Source of the DNA: Methylophilaceae bacterium | GTDB taxonomy: Bacteria; Pseudomonadota; Gammaproteobacteria; Burkholderiales; Methylophilaceae | Length of the DNA: 7,161 bases | Assembly (NCBI GenBank): GCA_025362115.1 | Contig: JANYIK010000132.1 | Span: forward strand, 1-7,161 | Reading direction: 5' to 3' | Shown here: in pieces, positions 1 to 5,745 of the stretch | Layout of the letters: each line of letters opens with the position of its first letter | Position numbering within the stretch: the stretch's first letter is position 1 | The notes under the pieces: generated by a model | Told to the model about the DNA's origin: nothing | The model's input: only the letters and a program-made list of their open reading frames with translations | Database searches by the model: none | Program-made: the position numbers and the translations under genes

Positions 1-2
1 CC

Positions 3-1325
3 ATAGACTTCCTTTCCCGCAATGCTGCAGATACGGCTAACGGAACTGGTCAATTGACCTTTTTTGATTTTAATGGATTCGCCGTGGTACAGGCGGCTGG
101 CGGTGGTATTAACTTCAGTTCTCAATGGCAGATTCTCTTGAGTACCTTGTCGCTGAGTTCCCCTGCGTCATTGAATATTAATGCAGGCGCTGGAGATATC
201 TCGTTGTCAACGATCGGGAATATCGTCATTGAAGGGCCTGGAAGTTTGAAGGGGCATAACATCAACCTTAATCTTGCCAATAACGTGACGTTTAGTGGCG
301 GAGTTAGCGGCCCGAATTATGTGGCAACGGCAAACAATGATTTGCTGGTGAAAGCGACGGGCGACATTACCATTGATGCCAATATATTTTCTGTTGTAGG
401 TGGTAAGACTACCGGGATCACAGGGGCGCCGATTGACCCCACAACTGGGTTACCAACACTGAATAGTGATGCCATCATTGATGCCTCAAATGGGACGCTC
501 AAAATACACACATTGGGTGACTTCAATGTGGTGGGTGGTGGTAGTCAAGTAGGTGGCGTGGTGGGTGGCGGTTCAGGCGGGGTTACTTTTACAGGTGGTG
601 CAAACAATACAAATGCCCGAGCGAATGCTCTTATACAGGCTAATAAATTAGATCTGAAGATTGATGGGGATTTCTATATTACGGGGGGTAATGTAGATAA
701 TACAGGTGTTGGGGCAAATGCCATTGGCAGTGCCAGTGCGTTTATTCAAGCTAATAGTGGAAAGACGGTAGATGTGGCAGGGAAGATGGTGCTTACTGGG
801 GGAACGATCACTGGTGCTGGTGCGACTAAGACGAATGCGCTTGCCGTGCTAGATCCTGCTACTCCAACCACCATGAATTTGAAAGTGGGTACCAATCTGA
901 TACTGCAAGCAGGTTCTGGCCCTGGTTTGGTGGATGCCAGTATTATCAATTCTGGTGAGATTAAGTTGGATGTTGGTCAAGGCTTCGCACCGGGTACGGC
1001 AGGCACCGTCACGATAGGTGGTAATTCATATCCAGAGGGTATCATTCTGATAGGAGCAAAAGGCACTGGCCGCTTCGACTTCAATGGTAATGTATTAACA
1101 ACCAATGCCTACCCAATCTCTTGGACCTTATCCAATGGCGCACAATTCACCATAGATAGCAGTGCTGGGGCTGGTTTTGGGGCCGCGTTCATTAAATCTT
1201 CGGCACCGCGTAGTTTTGATCTATTGCAAGACTTTTTGGGGACGTTTGATAACGTTAGCAAGGGAAATAATAGCACTGTAGACCAAGGCAATTATGTACG
1301 AACGGAGGCAGGATCATGCAACTAA
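3..1325 (+). CDS. Filamentous-haemagglutinin-like beta-helical exoprotein, C-terminal part (5' end outside window)
   Basis: The frame is open from the first complete codon at position 3, so the gene starts upstream and about 440 C-terminal residues are visible. An in-frame TTG at 54 is not needed as a start. The protein is rich in Gly, Asn, Thr, Ala and Val and poor in Cys. It alternates short hydrophobic strands with Gly/Asn turns, for example DLLVKATGDITIDA, LDLKIDGDFYITGG and VDVAGKMVLTGG. This pattern is typical of right-handed beta-helix adhesins and two-partner-secretion exoproteins. I see no C-terminal autotransporter barrel, LPXTG or PEP-CTERM anchor; the chain ends in a non-repetitive tail finishing GSCN. 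The N-terminal signal and TPS domain, if present, lie outside the window, so the export route is inferred. It overlaps the downstream FecR-domain gene by 10 bases, which suggests one operon. An adhesin or surface-fibre role is likely but unproven. Confidence 0.72.
   Translation: MDFLSRNAADTANGTGQLTFFDFNGFAVVQAAGGGINFSSQWQILLSTLSLSSPASLNINAGAGDISLSTIGNIVIEGPGSLKGHNINLNLANNVTFSGGVSGPNYVATANNDLLVKATGDITIDANIFSVVGGKTTGITGAPIDPTTGLPTLNSDAIIDASNGTLKIHTLGDFNVVGGGSQVGGVVGGGSGGVTFTGGANNTNARANALIQANKLDLKIDGDFYITGGNVDNTGVGANAIGSASAFIQANSGKTVDVAGKMVLTGGTITGAGATKTNALAVLDPATPTTMNLKVGTNLILQAGSGPGLVDASIINSGEIKLDVGQGFAPGTAGTVTIGGNSYPEGIILIGAKGTGRFDFNGNVLTTNAYPISWTLSNGAQFTIDSSAGAGFGAAFIKSSAPRSFDLLQDFLGTFDNVSKGNNSTVDQGNYVRTEAGSCN
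465..983 (+). repeat. Degenerate beta-strand repeats in the exoprotein
   Basis: At least five divergent copies of one protein unit occur here. Each has a short 'AxxIxA' segment, then a strand of the type 'LxIxGDF', then 'xITGG' or 'VVGGG'. Approximate copies are at 465-542 (AIIDASNGTLKI...FNVVGGG), 618-689 (ANALIQANKLDLKI...YITGG), 729-803 (SASAFIQANSGKTVDV...VLTGG), 834-914 (NALAVLD...MNLKV...LILQAG) and 930-983 (VDASIINSGEIKLDVGQG). Spacing is roughly 30-40 residues. The DNA copies have diverged, so the repeat is visible mainly at protein level. This fits successive coils of a beta-helix. Confidence 0.6.
528..587 (+). repeat. In-frame 30-bp tandem duplication, G-rich
   Basis: The 11-base string GTGGTGGGTGG occurs at 528-538 and again at 558-568, exactly 30 bases apart. 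The encoded decapeptides are VVGGGSQVGG followed by VVGGGSGGVT. The block is a degenerate tandem duplication of ten codons forming a glycine-rich loop. It lies between two strand repeats. Because the period is a multiple of three, gain or loss of a copy would change loop length without breaking the frame. Confidence 0.6.
1304..1308 (+). promoter_or_regulatory. Shine-Dalgarno site for the FecR-domain gene
   Basis: GGAGG lies 7 bases before the ATG at 1316, inside the last codons of the upstream exoprotein gene. It is the strongest ribosome-binding site on the plus strand of this window. It fixes the FecR-domain start at 1316, which overlaps the upstream stop codon region. Confidence 0.8.
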
Positions 1326-2065
1326 AACACGGATTACAATTGTGGGCGGTCATAGCTTTACTGATGCTGGGAGTTGCGCCAGTTTTTGCTGACGGCACGG
1401 TGACCCAGCTCGCAGGAACTATTACTGCCAAACGTGGTGGGGATGTCCTTGCGCTGACACGCGGTTCATTTGTGAAAGAGGGTGACGTTATCACCACAGA
1501 GAAGGGTGCATACGCCCAAATCAAATTTTCAGATGGCATGATTATGACCCTGAAGCCAAGCACCCAAGTGGCGATCAAGGATCAACATTTTTCAGAGACC
1601 GAGCCAGATCAGGATAAGTTCACTTTAGGCCTGCTGAAGGGCGGTTTACGTACCGTGAGCGGCTTGATTGGTAAGCGCGGTAATCGCGATGCTTATAAAA
1701 TGAATACGGCAACCGCCACCATCGGTATTCGCGGCACGGTGTTTGACGTGGATGACTGTGCAACCAGTAAGTGCACCAAAGGTAGTCAAGCTAAGATTGA
1801 TGACACGGGTACCGTGGACGCTAATGCCAAAGCCGATGTGAGTGATGAAATCGCGCCTGCGGTCTATGTTGGGGTGCACGATGGTGAGGTGGTGGTGAAA
1901 AATGATGCCGGAGAACTGACGCTTTCAGCGGGACAGTTTGGTATTGCGCCTGCGAACAATGTTGTTCCATTGCAGTTGCCAGGAGACCCGGGGCTTAGCC
2001 AGATTTCTAGTTTGGGTGGATCATCTGTAGAAGGCGATACCTACTCCATCAAGAATTGCCGATAA
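1316..2065 (+). CDS. Stand-alone periplasmic FecR-domain protein
   Basis: The 249-residue product has a Sec signal peptide: a charged start, a hydrophobic core at about 9-22 and a probable cut after VFA (residue 25). The mature part matches the FecR beta-rich domain: GTVTQLAGTITA near 27-38, then KEGDVITTEKGAYAQIKFSDG near 54-74, and the diagnostic ATIGIRGTVFDV at about 134-145. A second beta segment follows (GVHDGEVVVKN, LTLSAGQFG, about 186-209). It lacks the cytoplasmic anti-sigma segment and the internal membrane helix of classical FecR, and no ECF sigma gene is nearby, so a direct sigma-regulatory role is unlikely. An insert near 146-183 is rich in Asp, Lys and Ala and carries a close cysteine pair (C148, C153); another Cys lies at 248. 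Overlap with the exoprotein gene suggests that it helps assemble or anchor that protein, which is inference. The start is set by GGAGG at 1304-1308. Confidence 0.85.
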   Translation: MQLKHGLQLWAVIALLMLGVAPVFADGTVTQLAGTITAKRGGDVLALTRGSFVKEGDVITTEKGAYAQIKFSDGMIMTLKPSTQVAIKDQHFSETEPDQDKFTLGLLKGGLRTVSGLIGKRGNRDAYKMNTATATIGIRGTVFDVDDCATSKCTKGSQAKIDDTGTVDANAKADVSDEIAPAVYVGVHDGEVVVKNDAGELTLSAGQFGIAPANNVVPLQLPGDPGLSQISSLGGSSVEGDTYSIKNCR

Positions 2066-2541
2066 TGTTGTCAGTTATTGCCGCCGTTGCCAACAACGGG
2101 GTAATTGGGCGCGATCACGCGCTGCCTTGGCATCTGCCGGAAGATCTCAAACGTTTCAAAGCCCTGACCATGGGGCATCACATTCTCATGGGGCGCAAAA
2201 CCTATGAGTCCCTAGGGCGTTTGCTGCCGGGACGTGCCACGGTGGTGATTAGCCGCAATCCGCAATATCAAGTCACAGGAGCGCTGGTGGCCGGTTCTTT
2301 GTCGCAGGCCTTGGCGCTGTGTGGGAATGATGAAGAAGTGTTTGTCATCGGCGGCAATGAGTTATACAAAGCTGCATTACTGTTGGCTGATAAGCTTTAT
2401 CTGACGCGTATACATCAGGATTTTTCTGGTGATGCCCACTTTCCTGGTTACGACGCAACAAAATGGCGGGAGATAGAAAACACTTCCCACATCAGTGCGG
2501 CGGGCTTGCCTTTCAGTTTTATCACCTACATTAAATCCTAA
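2065..2541 (+). CDS. folA: Dihydrofolate reductase
   Basis: This enzyme reduces dihydrofolate to tetrahydrofolate with NADPH in the cytoplasm, supporting thymidylate, purine and methionine synthesis; it is the trimethoprim target. The product is 158 residues from ATG 2065, close to the usual 159 of E. coli FolA. Residues line up with E. coli numbering at the N-terminus: IAAVA (5-9), GVIG (12-15), LPWHLPEDL (20-28) with the catalytic acid D27, then MGRKTYES, LPGR for the NADPH site, VIGG near residue 93, and THFP-like AHFP near the end. An upstream in-frame TTG at 2056 would add three residues, but ATG 2065 shares a base with the FecR-gene stop (TAATG) and aligns with the family start. No good Shine-Dalgarno is seen, so translation is probably coupled to the upstream gene. 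The 3' end overlaps the convergent decarboxylase gene by 4 bases. Confidence 0.96.
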   Translation: MLSVIAAVANNGVIGRDHALPWHLPEDLKRFKALTMGHHILMGRKTYESLGRLLPGRATVVISRNPQYQVTGALVAGSLSQALALCGNDEEVFVIGGNELYKAALLLADKLYLTRIHQDFSGDAHFPGYDATKWREIENTSHISAAGLPFSFITYIKS

Positions 2542-4766
2542 GCCACGCAATCTACGTGGTAGTCGCCACTCTCGTCCTTCACCAACCCGTGTATATCGGT
2601 TTCAAAGCCCGGGAAGCGCGCATTAAATTCACGTGCAAATTTAAGATAGCGCACAATGATGGCGTTGAAGCGTTCGCCGGGGATGAGTAGCGGGATGCCG
2701 GGTGGATAGGGCGTGAGCAGGACGCTGGTAATACGGCCTTCCAGATTTTCGATTGCCACACGTTCAATCTCACGGTGTGCCATTTTGGCAAAGGCATCCG
2801 CCGGTTTCATGGCCGGAATCATGTCGGAGAGATACATCTCTGTCGTCAGTCTAGCCACGTCGTTGGCGCGATATACCTCATGAATCTGGGTGCACAAATC
2901 ACGCAAGCCCATCTTTTCATACATAGGGTGCTTGGCTACGAATTCTGGCAGTACGCGCCACAGCTGTTGGTTCTTGTCATAGTCGTCTTTAAATTGCTGT
3001 AGCGCCGCTACCAGAGTGTTCCAGCGGCCTTTAGTGATGCCGATGGTGAACATGATAAAGAAGGAATACAACCCCGTTTTTTCTACAATCACGCCGTGTT
3101 CTGCAAGATATTTAGTGACGATTGCGGCAGGGATGCCGAATTCATCGGAGAAGTCACCTTCTACGTCCAGCCCCGGAGTAATTACTGTGGCCTTGATAGG
3201 GTCTAGCATGTTGAAGCCTTTGGCCACTTTGCCGAACCCATGCCAACGTGCTTTAGTCTTCAACATCCACGCTTCGCGGTCTTCAATGCCTTCTTCAGAA
3301 AGGTCGTCTGGTCCCCATACCTTGAACCACCAAGCCGCACCCCATTCTTCATCCACTTTACGCATGGCACGGCGGAAATCCAGCGCTTCCATGATAGATT
3401 CTTCTACCAGCGCAGTGCCGCCAGGGGGTTCCATCATGGCGGCGGCCACGTCGCAACTGGCAATGATGGAATACTGTGGGCTGGTGGAGGTGTGCATCAA
3501 ATATGCTTCATTGAACACGTCGCGATCTAACTGATAATTTTCGGCATCCTGCACTAGAATCTGCGAGGCTTGGCTCAAGCCGGCCAGCATCTTGTGGGTG
3601 GATTGTGTGGAGAAAATCATAGATTCCTTGCAACGCGGACGGTCTGCACCAATGGCATGGTAATCGCCGTAGAAGTCGTGGAAAGACGCGTGTGGCAGCC
3701 AGGCTTCGTCGAAATGCAGCGTGTCTATTTTGCCGTCAAGCATTTCCTTGATTTCTTCAACATTGTACAAAATGCCGTCATAGGTACTTTGCGTGATGGT
3801 CAATACGCGTGGTTTGGCGTTTTTATCCAGTGCAAAAGGGTTTCTTTCTATTTTCTTCTGAATGTTTTCCCACTCGAACTCTTCTTTCGGAATCGGCCCG
3901 ATGATGCCAAAGTGGTTACGTGTAGGCATCAGAAATACCGGAATCGCGCCAGTCAACATGATGGAATGCAATACTGATTTATGGCAGTTGCGATCTACCA
4001 CCACCACGTCACCTGGGGCAACGGTGGAGTTCCACACGATTTTGTTAGAGGTGGAAGTGCCGTTAGTAACAAAATATAGATGGTCGCAGTTGAAGATGCG
4101 TGCTGCATTGCGCTCGGAAGCCGCTACCGGTCCGGTGTGGTCAAGTAACTGGCCGAGTTCATCTACCGCGTTGCACACGTCTGCGCGCAGCATATTCTCG
4201 CCAAAGAACTGGTGGAACATCTGGCCTACGGGGGATTTCAGGAAAGCCACGCCACCGGAGTGGCCTGGACAATGCCAAGAATAGGAGCCATCAGCGGCGT
4301 AATTGGTAAGGGCACGAAAGAACGGTGGTGGTAGCGAATCCAGATAAGCCTTCGCTTCGCGCACGATGTAGCGTGCGATGAATTCTGGCGTGTCTTCATA
4401 CATGTGGATGAAGCCATTTAACTCACGCAGAATTTCATTGGGGATATGGCGTGAAGTACGGGTTTCACCATGCAAAAAGATGGGAATTTCTTCGTTGCGA
4501 AAACGTACTTCATCCACAAACTTACGTAAACGGGCTAATGCTTCTTGCGATTCTTCAGCAAACTCTTCGTCATCTATGGCTAAAACAAAGGCCGAAGCAC
4601 GACTTTGTTGCTGTGCGAACGAGGCCATATCCACAAAGCTGGTCACACCTAGCACTTCAAAACCTTCTTCTTCGATGGCTTTGGCGAGTACGCGTATGCC
4701 AAGCCCGGAAGTGTTTTCGGAGCGGAAGTCTTCGTCAATAATAACGACGGGAAAACGGAATTTCAT
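2538..4766 (-). CDS. Orn/Lys/Arg decarboxylase, PLP fold type I (AdiA-like)
   Basis: The 742-residue product has the full architecture of the large bacterial basic amino acid decarboxylases (E. coli AdiA, LdcI and SpeC are 711-756 residues). There is an N-terminal response-regulator-like wing domain (about 1-130, starting FPVVIIDEDF), a PLP aminotransferase-fold core, and a C-terminal domain with NLEGRI and PYPPGIPLL (about 674-694). Cofactor residues are visible: GTSTSNK (236-242), HFDEAW (351-356) with D353, and STHK (389-392) with K392 as the Schiff-base lysine. HFDEAW resembles AdiA more than the FDSAW of LdcI and SpeC, which leans toward arginine (giving agmatine), but the substrate cannot be settled here. 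No amino acid antiporter gene is adjacent, unlike acid-resistance operons. The neighbours are housekeeping genes, so a biosynthetic polyamine role is plausible. The start at 4766 has AGAGAGG 5 bases upstream. Confidence 0.93.
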   Translation of the reverse strand: MKFRFPVVIIDEDFRSENTSGLGIRVLAKAIEEEGFEVLGVTSFVDMASFAQQQSRASAFVLAIDDEEFAEESQEALARLRKFVDEVRFRNEEIPIFLHGETRTSRHIPNEILRELNGFIHMYEDTPEFIARYIVREAKAYLDSLPPPFFRALTNYAADGSYSWHCPGHSGGVAFLKSPVGQMFHQFFGENMLRADVCNAVDELGQLLDHTGPVAASERNAARIFNCDHLYFVTNGTSTSNKIVWNSTVAPGDVVVVDRNCHKSVLHSIMLTGAIPVFLMPTRNHFGIIGPIPKEEFEWENIQKKIERNPFALDKNAKPRVLTITQSTYDGILYNVEEIKEMLDGKIDTLHFDEAWLPHASFHDFYGDYHAIGADRPRCKESMIFSTQSTHKMLAGLSQASQILVQDAENYQLDRDVFNEAYLMHTSTSPQYSIIASCDVAAAMMEPPGGTALVEESIMEALDFRRAMRKVDEEWGAAWWFKVWGPDDLSEEGIEDREAWMLKTKARWHGFGKVAKGFNMLDPIKATVITPGLDVEGDFSDEFGIPAAIVTKYLAEHGVIVEKTGLYSFFIMFTIGITKGRWNTLVAALQQFKDDYDKNQQLWRVLPEFVAKHPMYEKMGLRDLCTQIHEVYRANDVARLTTEMYLSDMIPAMKPADAFAKMAHREIERVAIENLEGRITSVLLTPYPPGIPLLIPGERFNAIIVRYLKFAREFNARFPGFETDIHGLVKDESGDYHVDCVA

Positions 4767-4771
4767 ATGAA

Positions 4772-4778
4772 CCTCTCT
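4772..4778 (-). promoter_or_regulatory. Shine-Dalgarno site for the decarboxylase gene
   Basis: The minus strand reads AGAGAGG, then 5 bases, then ATG at 4766. This supports the chosen start, which also begins directly with the hydrophobic first strand of the wing domain. Confidence 0.7.
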
Positions 4779-4799
4779 AAAGCCAGAAATTAAAACTTA

Positions 4800-4827
4800 A
4801 GGATAGTTTACGGAATAAGTGTGACAA
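4800..4827 (-). promoter_or_regulatory. Candidate sigma70 promoter for the decarboxylase gene
   Basis: On the minus strand TTGTCA (4827-4822) is followed after 16 bases by TATCCT (4805-4800). These match the -35 and -10 consensus at 5/6 and 4/6 positions. The site lies in the only gap between the 72-residue gene and the decarboxylase. Its -35 box sits inside an inverted repeat. It is a visual match only; the decarboxylase may also be reached by readthrough from dcd. Confidence 0.35.
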
Positions 4828-4845
4828 CCGATGTTGTGACTTATT
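4814..4845 (-). repeat. Imperfect inverted repeat between the small gene and the decarboxylase
   Basis: The outer arms AATAAGT (4814-4820) and ACTTATT (4839-4845) and the inner arms ACAAC (4824-4828) and GTTGT (4833-4837) pair around a 4-base loop. The two stems are separated by an asymmetric bulge (GTG against G). The repeat includes the stop codon of the 72-residue gene (4843-4841) and the candidate -35 box of the decarboxylase. It is AT-rich and lacks a U-tract, so it is a poor intrinsic terminator. A transcript stabiliser, a partial terminator or an operator are all possible. Confidence 0.5.
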
Positions 4846-5059
4846 GTAGAGGTGGATAGGGGTTAGCCAGGCCATTGACGAGATCGAGCAATACCGCACG
4901 GAACTGTTGTTCATCACAGCCCATCAGTACCGCGTCTTCTAACGCGTCTTGGCAAATTTGCTGAATTTCTTCCAGGTTCTCACGCATCACTTTGTTCTTC
5001 TCTACGCAAGCAACCACCTTGCCTTGAGGGTCACGCCAGACGATTTTTTCGGGCTTCAT
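4841..5059 (-). CDS. Small conserved-looking protein of unknown function, 72 residues
   Basis: The product begins MKPEKIVWRDPQGKVVAC and has no signal peptide or membrane segment. The first 20 or so residues suggest a beta hairpin (KIVWRDPQGKVVACVEK). Residues from about 25 to 65 look helical and acidic (ENLEEIQQICQDALEDAVLMGCDEQQF), with three cysteines (C18, C36, C49), and the tail is NPYPPLQ. The gene begins 12 bases after the dcd stop, on the same strand, so co-transcription with dcd is likely; no strong ribosome-binding site is visible before its ATG. From memory, similar small proteins sit beside dcd in other betaproteobacteria, but I cannot verify this here. The even, codon-like composition and operon placement support a real gene. 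No function can be assigned. The cysteines are not arranged as an obvious metal site. Confidence 0.75.
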   Translation of the reverse strand: MKPEKIVWRDPQGKVVACVEKNKVMRENLEEIQQICQDALEDAVLMGCDEQQFRAVLLDLVNGLANPYPPLQ

Positions 5060-5071
5060 GATGGTGGTCAG

Positions 5072-5644
5072 TTAGATCTTAGGCAAAGTCACACCGTGCT
5101 GGCCTTGGTACTTGCCGCCACGGTCTTTGTAAGAGGTCTCGCACACGTCGTCGTCGTCCGCCTCAAAGAACAACACTTGGGCGCAGCCTTCATTGGCGTA
5201 GATCTTGGCAGGGAGCGGTGTGGTATTGCTGAATTCCAGTGTTACAAAACCTTCCCATTCCGGCTCAAAGGGAGTGACGTTGACGATGATGCCGCAGCGC
5301 GCATAGGTGGATTTTCCCAAGCATATCGTCAGCACATTGCGCGGAATGCGGAAATATTCTACGGTGCGTGCCAGTGCAAAGGAGTTGGGTGGGATGATGC
5401 AGTAATCCGCGTTCACTTCCACGAAAGAATTCGGGTCGAAATTTTTGGGATCAACGATGGTGCTGTTAATGTTGGTGAACAGCTTGAATTCGCTAGAGCA
5501 GCGGATGTCGTATCCATAACTCGACGTACCGTAGGACACCAGCTTTTGGCCGTTGATCTGTTTCACCTGATTCGGCTCAAACGGCTCTATCATGCCCGTT
5601 TCGGCTGCCATGCGGCGTATCCATTTGTCTGATTTGATACTCAT
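5072..5644 (-). CDS. dcd: dCTP deaminase
   Basis: The enzyme deaminates dCTP to dUTP, feeding dUMP and thymidylate synthesis in the cytoplasm. The 190-residue product starts MSIKSDKWIRRMA and carries the trimeric dUTPase-like fold signatures: SYGTSSYGYDIR (37-48), GKSTYARCGI (110-119) with S112 and R116 at the positions of E. coli S111 and R115, VTLEFSN (134-140) with the likely catalytic glutamate E137, and YKDRGGKYQGQ near the C-terminus for substrate binding. A run of four Asp residues (163-166) lengthens a surface loop. The start at 5644 is preceded by AGGA 10 bases upstream. It heads a probable unit with the 72-residue gene and, perhaps by readthrough, the decarboxylase. A bifunctional dCTP deaminase/dUTPase is the alternative, but overall resemblance favours the monofunctional proteobacterial type. 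Confidence 0.96.
   Translation of the reverse strand: MSIKSDKWIRRMAAETGMIEPFEPNQVKQINGQKLVSYGTSSYGYDIRCSSEFKLFTNINSTIVDPKNFDPNSFVEVNADYCIIPPNSFALARTVEYFRIPRNVLTICLGKSTYARCGIIVNVTPFEPEWEGFVTLEFSNTTPLPAKIYANEGCAQVLFFEADDDDVCETSYKDRGGKYQGQHGVTLPKI
5147..5158 (-). repeat. (GAC)4 trinucleotide repeat within dcd
   Basis: Four identical GAC codons encode Asp163-166 in the loop after the VLFFEA strand. The betaproteobacterial Dcd proteins I recall have fewer acidic residues here and are about 188 residues long, so replication slippage may have added one or two codons. The frame is kept. Confidence 0.6.
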
Positions 5645-5683
5645 CGCCTAAGATTCCTAATAAGTGTCCCAAAATGAGAGCGC

Positions 5684-5689
5684 ATTATA
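5684..5689 (-). promoter_or_regulatory. Candidate -10 box for dcd
   Basis: The minus strand carries a perfect TATAAT at 5689-5684, about 40 bases before the dcd ATG and just after the parvulin-gene terminator. No convincing -35 hexamer lies 16-18 bases upstream, because that position falls inside the terminator hairpin (ACGCCA at 17-base spacing). No extended -10 TG is present. Confidence 0.45.
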
Positions 5690-5696
5690 AAAGTAG

Positions 5697-5726
5697 AAAA
5701 GGCATCTGGCGTAAATCCAGATGCCC
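5697..5726 (-). terminator. Rho-independent terminator of the yciI-bolA-parvulin unit
   Basis: A perfect 9-bp stem, GGCATCTGG (5701-5709) with CCAGATGCC (5717-5725), encloses a 7-base loop. On the minus strand it is followed by TTTT, then CTACTTTT. It begins about 20 bases past the parvulin-gene stop at 5746. On the plus strand the stem is followed by CTTTT, so it could work in both directions, but no plus-strand gene reads into it. Confidence 0.9.
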
Positions 5727-5745
5727 TTTTGCTTAAAACGAAAGC

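Noticed and set aside
54..56. TTG as start of the exoprotein gene
   Set aside because: The frame is open to the window edge at position 3 and the protein begins mid-pattern without a signal peptide, so the true start is upstream.
2056..2058. TTG as the folA start
   Set aside because: ATG 2065 aligns with the family N-terminus and forms a TAATG junction with the upstream stop; the TTG adds three unsupported residues.
1316..2065. Classical FecR iron-signalling anti-sigma regulator
   Set aside because: No cytoplasmic anti-sigma segment, a cleavable signal peptide at the very N-terminus, and no ECF sigma or TonB receptor gene alongside.
2543..2559. CCACG/CGTGG hairpin as a terminator between folA and the decarboxylase
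   Set aside because: Only 5 bp, 7-base loop, no T-run on either strand, and it lies within decarboxylase coding sequence.
3016..3534. 172-codon plus-strand open frame inside the decarboxylase gene
   Set aside because: Fully antisense to conserved decarboxylase sequence, Ser/Pro-rich composition typical of shadow frames, and no ribosome-binding context.
4949..5632. 227-codon plus-strand open frame opposite dcd and the 72-residue gene
   Set aside because: It is antisense to two genes, one a firmly recognised dCTP deaminase. Its product has no recognisable family features and mirrors the codon pattern of the opposite strand.
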